DNA of 64,000 bases from Spongilla lacustris. Taxonomy: Eukaryota > Porifera > Demospongiae > Spongillida > Spongillidae. The stretch is from assembly GCA_949361645.1 (NCBI GenBank), contig OX442421.1, positions 8,840,309 through 8,904,308 of the forward strand, read 5' to 3'. Below the pieces are notes generated by a model. That model worked only from the letters and a program-made list of their open reading frames with translations. It did not search any database and was not told the origin of the DNA. This document shows positions 1 to 10,627 of the stretch, piece after piece; position 1 is the stretch's first letter, and each line of letters opens with the position of its first letter. The position numbers and the translations under genes are program-made.

Positions 1-754
1 AAGCCCTAAGCCATAGCGTGATGCTCAGCTTAGTGCTGGTGAATGCTCTACTATCATGGTCTGGGCCTGCTGACACCTAACACACATATTTAATGTTTGT
101 TATAGTGTGTCATTGCTAGCATACTTCTGATTATACTGGTATACAGATGACTCTTATGGCCTTCATTTCAGGCAAACTGAAACTGAAGTTTAAATGGCAC
201 AAGCAGAGTATTGTAGGAGAATGTTCTATACCATTCATGCTTCTTAATTACTACTACAATGTATGTACATTTATTTCTTTTTTTATTTATGTACTTTATT
301 AAAAGTGATTTTCATGATATTACAGGAACACTTTGTTAATAACTAGTACTAAACAATTATAGCACATAAATACGATATTCAACTCTATGGTGGAGGAGCT
401 ATCCTAGAGAGGATAACTGTATTATTATTACATATATGTATATATCCTCCACTTATCACTACACACAGACATATTATATAGTTCAGCCTCTTGTTGAAGG
501 GGATGATCATGTATTCACTAGACTGAGGTGACCATATAATCACAAATGATTACTCATTGTGATAATTATATTGGATCAGTCTTGCATCCATACATTATAT
601 CTACACCCTAAAAAATAAAAGGTAGTCCTAAACAATGTTGAGATTGTTAAGCCATAGTAGATGACTAACATTTTCCTGTTGATTCAAACAGCATCTAATT
701 GTGGTGATTAGGTTTACCATTACAGAGATCCCCTTCACAGACAGACTTTATTTA
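1..754. other. Non-coding stretch, no gene seen
   Basis: AT-rich sequence with no recognisable exon, RNA gene or long repeat. It lies downstream of the STPG2 stop codon. Confidence 0.4.
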
Positions 755-1199
755 CAGTGGTGTTCACCGAAAGAGGGGAAAAATGCAATAATGCACATTT
801 TTGATTTTATCCCATGAATGGTATACAATTATATCATGCCAATTACATTTTTAGATTCAGCATCTACTTCTGAACAGAGTACATTTGCTTTGATTCAATT
901 ATAACTTGTAAACAAAACAATGCACCATAGTAACTTTTAAAAGCATTTCTACGTGTAGAATACTTGATAGAATAAGTACAAATGCAAATATCATGATTAT
1001 GTGCTACACGTTTACTACCATATACGGAGAAATCCTAAAAACGGTTGAAAAATGGCTTTCAATGTACAAATGTACTCTGTTCAGAAGTAGATGCTGAATC
1101 TAAAAATGTAATTGGCATGATACAATTATATACCATTCATGAGATAAAATCAAAAATGTGCATTATTGCATTTTTCCCCTCTTTCAGTGAACACCACTG
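755..1199. mobile_element. Hairpin (foldback) MITE, about 445 bp
   Basis: The two ends are inverted copies. The left end begins CAGTGGTGTTCACCGAAAG and the right end is the reverse complement, ending CACCACTG. The arms are about 140 bp each and nearly identical, covering roughly 755-895 and 1065-1199. The terminal CAGTGGTG resembles hAT-type ends, but the 8 bases on each side (tttattta and tatgtatg) are only weakly alike, so no clean target duplication is claimed. No transposase is encoded; the small ORF in the right arm is just the palindrome read through. Confidence 0.7.
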
Positions 1200-1311
1200 T
1201 ATGTATGTGCTCAATCAACATGGCAAATGAATTCTTTTTGGCAATCATCTACTAACAAAAGCAGTGTGTGAACATAATTAATTAATTGACTTGATCAGGT
1301 GCCTTCATTTG

Positions 1312-1904
1312 TTACAGCACTGCAACTGGACTTTCCGCCTGCTTCAATTGATCATACTTCTCTGGCTGCACTTTGAGAGGATTTTCAAGGGTGGCATTAA
1401 ATGTACCCAATAGAAGTGTGTCCCTGTACGACCTGCTCATCTGTTAAAAAGTTTATTTGGAGATAGCGTTCAAATTGTTGCCACTCAATAGGTAAATGAT
1501 ATATATAATATTATATAATTATTATATAAATTATATACATATATATACCTCGTATGCCCCAGGACCAGGAGTTGTTGGCTTGCTGTTCTTGAACCTCTCC
1601 TCTCTAGAACACAACAAACTTAGCTTCCCGCCCTTGCCAATGAACATAAACTGTTCAGGGACATATTCACCAGGTCCTATATTGCCACCAAAATAAGATC
1701 ATAATTATTTCCAATATAAACTTCAGACTGTTACCTGGGTTAAGTTTATCAGGTTGTTCGATTAGAACATCATGAGGAGGAATGGTGCGCTCTGTAGATG
1801 ACAAAAAGGCTCCTTTCCCTGCCCCCTTTTGTATGTCAGATTTGCCTTTTGTGCAGAGAGGTGTTATAATGGGCAATATGTACAGGTTTGTAGGTGAGTG
1901 TGTG

Positions 1905-1977
<73 letters not shown>

Positions 1978-2417
1978 ATGTGTGTAGGTTTGGTGTATTG
2001 TCCTACCATGAGATCTTTCAAAAGAGTTTTGCACTTCATATGAACCAGGTGGCGGTATTTCCTACACAAGGTACTGCTCCTCCTAACATTATTCAAGGTG
2101 TGCACATGGGGGAGCACTCACTGTGATGGTGGCTGGTGGAGAAGGAAGTCGTTTTATCGTAGAAGCAAAGCAAGAGCTCAACTTTTGCCTCTGTGTCATT
2201 GTTATCAGTGTATCATCCGGTCCACTGCCCTGGTATTGAGCAGGGCCTGGGGATGAGAGCAGGGGGGTGGCAACCAACCTCCCAGTATAAATGCACTGTA
2301 CCCACCTGGCAAATCCATTGCCTCTCTTGTTACCAAAGGCACAGTTCTCATTGAAGTTGAACCAAAGGGGCAGGCGACTACATTATGCCCACTACGTGAA
2401 CATGTACATGTATGTGT

Positions 2418-2464
<47 letters not shown>

Positions 2465-3033
2465 CACACACATACAACAAGAAAGTTTGCAATAGTGGTC
2501 AATACGTCTACACAAACTAACACAGCTTTCTTGGTCAACTCTCCAACTAAGCTGTTGACTTCATTGGAGCTATACGCACCAGGTCCTACAGTGGTTGAGA
2601 TATTACAGAGTACATTGGCTCCCAACAGTAACACACACCTGGCAGTGTGCTGGCCTGCCTGTCCTCCCTGAAGCGTACAGAGGTCTGACCAAAGGGAACT
2701 CTCCTCAACCCAGCAGGCCTAAGTCAGGCACAACCAGTCACCTAGTGCCTTGCTAACAGTATATAGGCAATCAAATACCTCTGTACCCCTTCAAAGGCTC
2801 TCCGAGGATCATTGTATTTGGTGCAGGGAGGAGAAATGTACTTCACAGAAGTAAATCTCTGGGAGGGGGGAAGTGGGTTTGATTTTCTTTTCTTGTTTAC
2901 AATCGCTATACCTTTTGTGTTGAACCAAATGGTACCACAGGAGCCTCTTCGATCTCTTCTTCATCATCAGATGCACTTCTTGCAAACTGTGACCTGATTT
3001 CATACTGACCTGGGCCTGGAACACCCTACACAC

Positions 3034-3089
<56 letters not shown>

Positions 3090-4605
3090 TGCACACAACA
3101 CACAACACACACACACACACACACAAATGCACACAACACACAACACATGCACACAACACACAACACACAACACACATGCACACGACACACAATATACACA
3201 GATGCACACAACACACACACACAACACACAACACACAAAAACAACACACACACATGCATACACCATTAGAACATAGCAACAAAATTATATGTCTAGTCCC
3301 CCTACCTTCCTCTCCTCTTCCTTTGGGACTAGTTCATGATACCGTGGCAACTTGGACTGCTATAAGGTATTAGCCCCAACAATGCATGAGCTGTACATTT
3401 CACCACAAGTTACCTCACCTTTCTGATGCCCTGTGCACTGGACTGCAACAAATGAAAATAGTGACTAGCGGTGGCTGCAAAAAAGATTAACCTATTGGAC
3501 ATACTGGTTCAACCTTCTCAGGCACTGTGTAGTCCCCAGGAGCTGGTCCTTCCTTGCCTGCAGGTTATGTAGTTAGAGACAGTGATGCTGTCAAACTGTT
3601 GGTACCTTGGAAGGGTATCCTCTGAGACTTGAGCGCTCCAAAGTGCACCCCTTTGTATTGTTTGGTGGCAAGTGTCTCCTCCTAATAAGTGCACACCAAT
3701 CATTACAGGCACTAAGGTACTGTGCGGTGTGCTTAGTTGACTCACGTGTGAAACGTTGTAGTACGCAGGACCAAGCGTGGCATCCCTCTGTGGTGTATCG
3801 AGTGGCTGTAGGGTACCAGACTTGCTCTCGTCATAACCATAGTTCTGGCCAGTGGAAGGAATGGAAGGGGCTGTGTGCTGACGGTAGTAGGACACTCTTA
3901 GTTTTGGAACCTGCAAGTGCAGCAAAACAGACTTAAGGCAAAGAAGTGCAGCCCCAGACATGTGCACTTCCAACCAGGTGGGTTTGGGGGGGGGGGGGGA
4001 GAGGGAGGGGGAGGGGGAGGGGGAGGGGGAAGGGGAGGGGGAGGGGGAGGGGGAGGGGGAGGGGAGGAGGGAGGGGTTGCATATGCCCCTGTTAATCTCA
4101 CATTGCTGCTGTTTTTCATTTGAGCTGCCAGCCGAGCATGAGTTAACTTGTCTCCCCACTCAGATGGAAGGCTGTACGCCCCAGGATCAGGGGCTTTGGG
4201 CTTTGCTGACACAAAACGTGCAGCCTAATAATAATAAAAACATAAATGAAATAACATGTAGTGCAAGGTACATATATGTAATATACTCTTTGAGGCGGGA
4301 GTACCTTCCATCTCAAAGAGTATATTTCTTCTAGAAAATAATAAGGGGAAGAGACTGAGTGTTAAAATTTGAGAATTGTTCTAAAGTTCCTCCTACCAAG
4401 TACATGAATAGCTTAGATTTTGGACTGGAAATAAGATATGATGCTGTCAATCATTTTTTTCTTTTTTGTTATCAGGTAAGTAGAAGCCCAAACCTGTACT
4501 CTACGCATAGTATTTCACAACGTTTGTTAACTCTGCAATCCAGAGAAAAGTACAGACCTGTCTGGTAAGCTAGGTAAGGGGCAAGGGGAAGAGAGAAGTA
4601 GCAAA

Positions 4606-4636
<31 letters not shown>

Positions 4637-5492
4637 AGTGCCTGTAGTGCAGGTGTGAGTTGTATTGAATGTGGAGCGCTAACAGCAAATCAACTGTTCC
4701 TGTAACTTAATTGGCATATGGTTGATATACATGCAGTCATATAAATAGTAGCTGCTTTTAATACATGTAATTAAAATCCAACAAAAATAATTGATCGCAC
4801 AAACACTGATGCCAAACTGCTCACAGAAAAAAAAAGGGGGGGGGGGGGGGGTCGATCAAATTTTGATTTGCAATTGATTGATCAATAGCATTCTGATACA
4901 GGATCGATATAACATTCTGATAAACATTCTGTATCAGCATGTTATTGATCAATCAATTGCAAATCAAAATTTGATTCGACGCGTTTTTTTTTTTGCTGTG
5001 GCTAACAAACCAACACCATCGAACAATTTATCTGCGTTCTTGGAGTAGGTAATTAACCACAAGTCAGACTTACGTCCCTGTTCACTCAACAATACATGTA
5101 TAAAAAAATCAGCATGAATCATTGATAACATACATGTAATTACTTCCTTCCTTCCCTGCCCCTCCCTTCTCTTTCTGCGGTGTTACCTTAGTTGCGACCG
5201 TCTCTCCACCTTTGGGCTTCTCGAACGGAATAATTGGTGTGTAGTGCCCTGGTCCAGGGGCGGCTGCCAGTTGATCCGTCACCGTCAAAAAAGACTCTCG
5301 AGGTGCGGCGGAAGAGAAAGGTGCGTAGGCTGCTCAAATGAAGAGAGACATTAAAATCGCGCCGAGATATAAGAATAATTCATACGTACCCTGCTTCAAA
5401 CGCTTGGTCTCTGTATTATATGCTCCTGGGCCTATAGAAGGTGCCGTGCTTCCGACAGTCTGGCCGAAGTTTCGTGGAGAAAGGCTGTACAT
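1312..5492 (-). CDS. STPG2: Sperm-tail PG-rich repeat protein, STPG2-like
   Basis: Multi-exon gene encoding a protein built of spaced PGPGxY-type (SHIPPO) repeats, a family linked to sperm tails and ciliary microtubules. The first exon (5492-5390) begins MYSLSPRNFGQ and contains IGPGAYN. Exon 2 (5329-5187) has APGPGHYTPIIPFEKP; exon 3 (4224-4102) has PDPGAYSLPSEWGD. Later exons carry GPAPGDYTVPEKVEP (about 3560-3500), GVPGPGQYEIRSQF (3025-2920), VGPGAYSSNEV (about 2600-2500), SPGPAQYQGSGPDD (2250-2130), IPPPGSYEVQNSF (2080-2030), GPGEYVPEQFMF and TPGPGAYE (1680-1550). The last exon (about 1443-1312) ends KQAESPVAVL-stop. N-terminus, repeat spacing and C-terminus fit STPG2 better than other SHIPPO proteins. 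Introns hold several microsatellites. The start lies 106 bp from the divergent BCKDHB start. Exon ends between 3900 and 1700 are approximate. Confidence 0.85.
1898..1974. repeat. (TG)n microsatellite in STPG2 intron
   Basis: About 38 TG dinucleotides with one TTTG interruption. Dipeptide-repeat ORFs on both strands here are artefacts. Confidence 0.95.
2417..2472. repeat. (CA)n microsatellite in STPG2 intron
   Basis: Nearly pure CA repeat with one CGCA interruption. Confidence 0.95.
3027..3252. repeat. Compound (CA)n / ACACAACAC repeat in STPG2 intron
   Basis: A pure CA run followed by degenerate CACAACACA/ATGCACACAACA units. It sits next to the exon encoding GVPGPGQYEIRSQF. Confidence 0.95.
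3987..4074. repeat. (GGGGGA)n repeat in STPG2 intron
   Basis: About 14 units of a purine-only hexamer after a G11 run. Tandem G runs make the strand a strong G-quadruplex or triplex candidate. Gly/Glu-rich and Pro-rich ORFs across it are spurious. Confidence 0.9.
4280..4324. repeat. Short hairpin
   Basis: The arms read ATATACTCTTTGAG and CTCAAAGAGTATAT with a loop of about 17 bp. It lies in the STPG2 intron between exons 2 and 3. Function unknown. Confidence 0.7.
4851..4980. repeat. Imperfect palindrome in STPG2 intron
   Basis: The left arm begins TCGATCAAATTTTGATTTGC and the right arm is its inverted copy near 4935-4980, flanked by G and T homopolymers. It looks like a small hairpin MITE remnant. 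A G-tract of about 27 lies at 4609-4635. Confidence 0.6.
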
Positions 5493-5598
5493 GGCTTAAT
5501 TACCAATCAACGTATCCATGACGACTGATGATTCTCGTACGCGCACACTAATAGCATTATCACGTGTATTGTAGGCCACGCCTCCACAGTAAAACAAA
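5493..5598. promoter_or_regulatory. Divergent promoter STPG2 / BCKDHB
   Basis: Only 106 bp separate the two inferred start codons, so both genes must be driven from this interval or from overlapping 5' regions. No TATA box is obvious. It contains an E-box-like CACGTG at about 5562 and CpG-containing sequence. The role is inferred from gene arrangement. Confidence 0.6.
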
Positions 5599-6283
5599 AT
5601 GTCACTAACCTCCAGATATGTGTGCAGATGTTTGCGTGCCTTCTCTTCAGGACCAAACCACGGGAAAGGTTGGGATTCACCAATTTTACAGAAGGCCTAC
5701 GTCGCAGAGCCTCCCCCGGTTAAAGGTACGTCCATACGTTGTCCTATCTTTCAATCTGGGTTCAAAGAAAGGTCGGCAGGAGGGGGTGTTATATACGAAG
5801 CAAGGTACCTTGTCAAGCTGTGAATGTGTGGCTTTCACCTGAACTGTTTGTGGAGATCCCGCGCTTCACGCGGACGTGATGCTGGCGGCGAGGATGTCAT
5901 CTTGTAGAACGTGAAAATGACCTTCACGTTGATGAAATTAGAACATACTATGCAAGTGTTTGTGTGTTAGCGTACGCCTTAAAATGACAGTCGCCATGCT
6001 GCAGACAATAGCTTTATTCTGTATACTTGTATACTTAACAAAATAACATGCCAGACACTACATGTATTGTATTGTGCTAAATTGATTTTTATGCGCATTA
6101 GTACGGCAGGAGGGTATGTAAATTTTATAAATGATTATTGTAATTTATTTTTGACAGGTGAAAGTAAAAAAATGAACCTTGTGGAAGCGATCAGAAGTGC
6201 CCTGGACATTACTCTGCAGACAGACCCCACAGCAGGTGGGTGTTTGTTGCCTCCTTACAGTTGAGCTTGCCATGTGTTGACTC

Positions 6284-6322
<39 letters not shown>

Positions 6323-9019
6323 AGTGGTGTTTGGGGAAGACGTTGCGTTTGGAGGTGTTTTTCGATGCTCTGTTGGTCTCCAGGGCAAATATGGTAATCA
6401 CGAGGGGGAGGGGAACATTGCTGTTTGACTCTGATTTTTTTATTTATGTATATGAAATTGATCTTAGGCAAATCTCGGGTGTTCAACACTCCACTGTGTG
6501 AGCAAGGTATCGTTGGCTTTGGAATTGGCCTGGCAGTACACGGTAATACTGCAGTGGCAGAGATCCAGTTTGCTGACTACATCCATCCTGCCTTTGATCA
6601 GGTGCGGGGGGCAAAGGTCATGTGACCATGTGCATGATCATGTGATTATGGGACCATGTAGTTATTTGACAAGTTTTTAACTTCTGTCATAAAATCATGT
6701 CCTATTGGCATCAGGTGGTTAATGAAGCCGCTAAGTTTCGCTACCGCTCAGCAAGCCTCTACCACTGTGGCCGGCTAACAGTGCGGGCTCCATATGGAGC
6801 TGTGGGTCATGGGGGTCACTACCATTCCCAGAGTGTCGAGTCCTTTTATGCACACATTCCTGGGATCACAGTAAGGAAAATGCCGAAGTGTTATATTAAC
6901 CCCCTGTTCACAAGGGGTCATTTGTTATGTTAACCCCTATTCAATATGGTTATATTAACTCCCTGCTCACATGGAATCATTTGTTATATTAACTCCCTGC
7001 TCACATGGGGTCATTTGTTATATTAACCCCCTGCTCACATGGAGTCATTTGCCCCCTGCTCACATGGGGTCATTTGTTATATTAACCCCCTGCTCACATG
7101 GAGTCATTTTTTTATATTAACCCCCTGTTCACATGGAGTCATTTGTTATATGAACCCCCTGTTCACATGGAGTCATTTGTTTACATTAACCCCCTGTTCA
7201 CCATGGGGGTCATGTATGTGTTATCTTCACTGTGTTATCTTCACTGGTTTAATAAGATCTGCAAGCTAATAGTTTTGCCTGTTGGTATGCAACACAGCAT
7301 AGCTTCAGATATAGATTTTTTTTTTTAATGTGATCACTGGAGTAGACTGACACTCTCTGATGGTTGTTGTATTAGGGACGATAAGGGTTACCTAAGTGCA
7401 GGCTTCAATGTTTTCCTTATTGCTGTACTGTAGGTGGTGATCCCCAGAGGTCCAAGTCAAGCTAAAGGCTTACTGCTGTCAGCAATACGAGATGACAACC
7501 CAACTTTCTTTTTTGAACCAAAGGCACTCTACAGAGCTTCAAGTAAATCTTTTTATTTGTGCAGTGTGAAATTGGATAACAGGTGATCTTTTGCAGTGGA
7601 AGATGTACCAGTTGGTGACTACATGCTACCTTTGTCTCAGGCCGAAATCTTACAAGAAGGTAGCATTGCTTAAGTCTGATTGTACAGGGTTCCATTTTGT
7701 GTGTGTGTGTGTGTTGCTTTGTCACTGGGCAAAGGGGTTAATTCATAATTGCATGTACTTTGAAAATTAATATAGAAGTTTACAGTGTACATGTACAGTG
7801 TATGGTCTACATGTACAGTGTATGGTCTACATGTACAGTGTATGGTCTACATGTACAGTGTATGGTCTACATGTATAGTGCATATATGGTCTACATGTAC
7901 AGTGTATGGTCTACATGTACAGTGTGTATGGTCTACATGTACAGTGTATGGTCTACATGTACGGTGTGTATGGTCTACATGTACAGTGTATGGTCTACAT
8001 GTACAGTGTATGGTCTACATGTACGGTGTGTATGGTCTACATGTACAGTGTATGGTCTACATGTACAGTGTATGGTCTACATGTACAGTGTATGGTCTAC
8101 ATGTACAGTGTATGGTCTACATGTACGGTGTGTATGGTCTACATGTACAGTGTATGGTCTACATGTGCAGTGTATGTTCTACATGTACAGTGTATGGTCT
8201 ACATGTACAGTGTATGGTCTACATGTACATGTAGATCTATACTTTCAACTGCTCAAAAGATGATTGAAAATTAAAATTTCCATTTCCAGTTAGGCCCTGC
8301 TTGTTGTTGCCAAGTTCTCTTTCTACTACTTGGGTCGTTTAGAAGGCCAGGAGAGTCACTTTAGTCTATGGGTTGAAATTGAACATTGTCAATTGACCCC
8401 CAAATAGCAGTTAACGTTAGTTCCACTGGAGCAATTGCTGAAGTTATAATGCTCTATAATGCTCTAGTTAGGGCCTATGCTTGTTGTTGCTTTGTTGGCG
8501 TAGTCTGGCATCCCATATCCCCCCTCCCCCCCACAGGCAGTGATGTGACTGTGCTTGGTTATGGTGCTCAGATCCAACCCTTAAGGCAGGCCTGCATTGT
8601 TGCCAAAGAGCAACTTGGAGTGAGCTGTGAACTTATCGACCTCAGAACCATTGTCCCGTGGGATGAAGAGACGATCATTAAAGTGGGAGTGTTCCCTTTA
8701 CAAATCCAGATCTAACCCACATTTGCTTTGCAGTCTGTTTGCAAGACAGGTCGACTGGTCATAGCTCACGAGGATACCATTACCGGGGGCTTTGCTGGAG
8801 AATTGGCATCAACAGTGCAGGTACTGTAACTGCGCCGTTCAACCTGGTGTTTTGATGTGTGTGTGTGTGTCGGTGTAGGCTGAATGCTTTCTGAACCTTG
8901 AGGCTCCCATACAAAGGGTGTGTGGTTGGGACACCCCATTTCCATTGGTGTTTGAACCTTTCTATGTCCCAAGCAAGTATCGCTGCTTTGAGGCAATCAA
9001 GAAGGTGGTTTCATTCTAA
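5599..9019 (+). CDS. BCKDHB: Branched-chain 2-oxoacid dehydrogenase E1 subunit beta
   Basis: Ten exons by splice signals: 5599-5725, 6158-6235, 6325-6393, 6468-6601, 6715-6870, 7434-7542, 7597-7659, 8537-8682, 8734-8820 and 8879-9019. The product is the beta subunit of the mitochondrial E1 component that decarboxylates Leu/Ile/Val-derived 2-oxoacids with thiamine diphosphate, as an alpha2beta2 tetramer. Visible family blocks are [100 protein letters not shown] and [18 protein letters not shown]. The N-terminus ([18 protein letters not shown]) is basic and hydroxylated like a mitochondrial presequence. All frames join cleanly, so the gene looks intact. Introns 5 and 7 contain minisatellites, and the exon 3 acceptor follows a pure C tract. 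Confidence 0.95.
6283..6322 (+). repeat. Poly-C tract serving as polypyrimidine tract of BCKDHB exon 3
   Basis: About 40 consecutive C residues run directly into the CAG acceptor at 6322-6324. The next exon encodes [10 protein letters not shown], so this is the functional 3' splice site. Confidence 0.85.
6885..7215. repeat. Minisatellite, about 34-bp unit, BCKDHB intron 5
   Basis: About nine degenerate copies of a unit like TATATTAACCCCCTGCTCAC followed by atggagtcatttgt. Units vary by substitution and partial deletion. The 76-aa ORFs here are repeat artefacts. Confidence 0.9.
7776..8237. repeat. Minisatellite, 20-22-bp unit, BCKDHB intron 7
   Basis: Over 20 copies of TACATGTACAGTGTATGGTC, some with a TG insertion or an A-to-G change. 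The unit contains the palindrome TACATGTA, also frequent elsewhere in the window. The long VYMYS-type ORFs in three frames are repeat artefacts. Confidence 0.95.
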
Positions 9020-9302
9020 TGTTTTCGTTTTTTGTATCACTGTGTGTGCAGTGTGTTACTATGCCAACTGCAAAGGATCAGGACACGTTTTGTTCAACTA
9101 CGTGCACTGTTATTTATTAGTGAAATATGTATTTGGGGATTGAGCATATCTAGTATTCTTTCCTTTTACTTACAAGTTAATAATCTGGATATTTGATTGG
9201 TTATCATAAGACACACTTATATACACACTTGTAAAATACAGCGCTAATACGAATGGTAAATTGGTAATGCGGGATCACGTATCTCACCACACACGGCGGT
9301 CA

Positions 9303-10388
9303 CTAAGAGTTTGGCCAGTCGTTGCCAAAGCGTGTGCCATACATACTCCACGACCTCCGAAGACCGACCCTAAGATCATCTTCTGCGAATATCTGCTCGG
9401 CAGACGAGGCAGCCAAGGAGGCGAGTGTTTCTTTGCTCAGCGAGAAGTGCTGCGCGGCAAGATAGTATTCCTCTGATAGCGAGGTGCCGAACACGCCCTT
9501 GTCGTCGGTGCACAGCGATATCGGGTGTCTCCGCTGGAGCCAGAACGCGAGGTGGTGGTCAGAGTAGCTGGGCACGGTTTGGCATTTGACGTTCGAAGTG
9601 AGGCACAACTCGATGGGGATTCTGTGCTCGAGAACAAAGGAGAGGCTGTCCTCGGTCGACAGCAAGTGCGTCGCGTGGCCGATGCGGTCTGGAGCCACGG
9701 AGAGGAGGAGTCTATCTTCCTCTGGCCTATTCGCGATCTCCGCCAAGTGAACGGCTAGTTTCAGTCCGCTCTGCTTCGCCATTCTCAGTATGGGAACGAT
9801 TTGTTCCAGGTTGCCTGCGTAGGGATTCCCACTTAGGTCAACGCCCACTACGCGCGTGTAATGGGGCGTCGAAGGATTCGCGTACTCCATCGCCAGCTGC
9901 ACCGTCTCAAGCGCATCAGCAGCGGAGTGGCTACGATCGATAGAAAGTATGAGCCTGACGTGAATGTGATGTGAAGCTTGAACAATTCCATGGTCCACCC
10001 CTCGCAAGACGGCTTCAACGTAAGAGCGTTTAGTCATGCCCGTCCTGGCGTTACCTCGAGGGGTAAACCTCAGTTCCAAATAGACCACACCGTCGTCTGC
10101 AAATTCCCTTACCACGTCGGCAGCAACAAGAGCAATCGACTCATCATCGGAAACAATCTTGTGGATAACGTCAAACAACTGGAAGCATTCCTTAAGAGAG
10201 CTGCCACACCCTTTTTCGATACACTTCGTCCACTCATAAACCTCATCCTCATTGCCTCCGGCTTTAGCGATCCGCTCGCGGTGTCTTTCGATTAGCTTAA
10301 TCAGCGATGCTGGACTTATGGAACCATTCAAATGCGCGTGAAGTTCTACTTTTGGCAACCTTCTACAAAATTCTAGTAAGCTTTCCAT
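9303..10388 (-). CDS. ADAL: Adenosine deaminase-like protein (N6-methyl-AMP deaminase)
   Basis: Single uninterrupted ORF of 361 aa from the chosen ATG; mammalian ADAL is about 355 aa. The family removes the N6-methylamine from N6-methyl-AMP to give IMP. Zinc and catalytic residues of the adenosine/AMP deaminase fold are present: VELHAHLNG (His17, His19), AVHLAE (His214, Glu217), RIGHAT (His238) and CTDDKG (Asp295, Asp296). The ADAL-typical blocks ELHAHLNGSIS and ELCLTSNVK..TVPSY are also seen. An upstream in-frame ATG at 10457 would add 23 aa; the internal Met fits the family N-terminus better. It converges on BCKDHB and diverges from SMPD4. The lack of introns, unlike its neighbours, is notable. 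Confidence 0.93.
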   Translation of the reverse strand: MESLLEFCRRLPKVELHAHLNGSISPASLIKLIERHRERIAKAGGNEDEVYEWTKCIEKGCGSSLKECFQLFDVIHKIVSDDESIALVAADVVREFADDGVVYLELRFTPRGNARTGMTKRSYVEAVLRGVDHGIVQASHHIHVRLILSIDRSHSAADALETVQLAMEYANPSTPHYTRVVGVDLSGNPYAGNLEQIVPILRMAKQSGLKLAVHLAEIANRPEEDRLLLSVAPDRIGHATHLLSTEDSLSFVLEHRIPIELCLTSNVKCQTVPSYSDHHLAFWLQRRHPISLCTDDKGVFGTSLSEEYYLAAQHFSLSKETLASLAASSAEQIFAEDDLRVGLRRSWSMYGTRFGNDWPNS

Positions 10389-10627
10389 TCTTATGAAAAC
10401 GTAAGCCTGAGTACGAGACGTTAATCTATTAAAAACCCACGCTCCGTCGACCTTCAATTGCAGCGCATCGTGTGTAGTCAGTCATGTTTGCAGAACGACC
10501 GGTTGTGACTAATGTACGTTTTTTTACTTCTGTAGTGCCTGCTGTATAACAGAGGTGCCTATATACCTTTTAGACTTCTCTTCTCTATTCTATTCTTTTA
10601 CGACCATCAGTGGCCGAAAGATGTGCT
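10389..10627. promoter_or_regulatory. Divergent promoter ADAL / SMPD4
   Basis: 239 bp separate the two inferred start codons. No TATA box is obvious. Role inferred from gene arrangement. Confidence 0.5.

Noticed and set aside
3518..4212. Long Ser/Pro- and Pro-rich minus-strand ORFs across the GGGGGA array
   Set aside because: They join true STPG2 exons out of frame through an intronic repeat.
7760..8274. Three overlapping ORFs with [10 protein letters not shown] repeats
   Set aside because: A 20-bp minisatellite read in three frames, inside BCKDHB intron 7.
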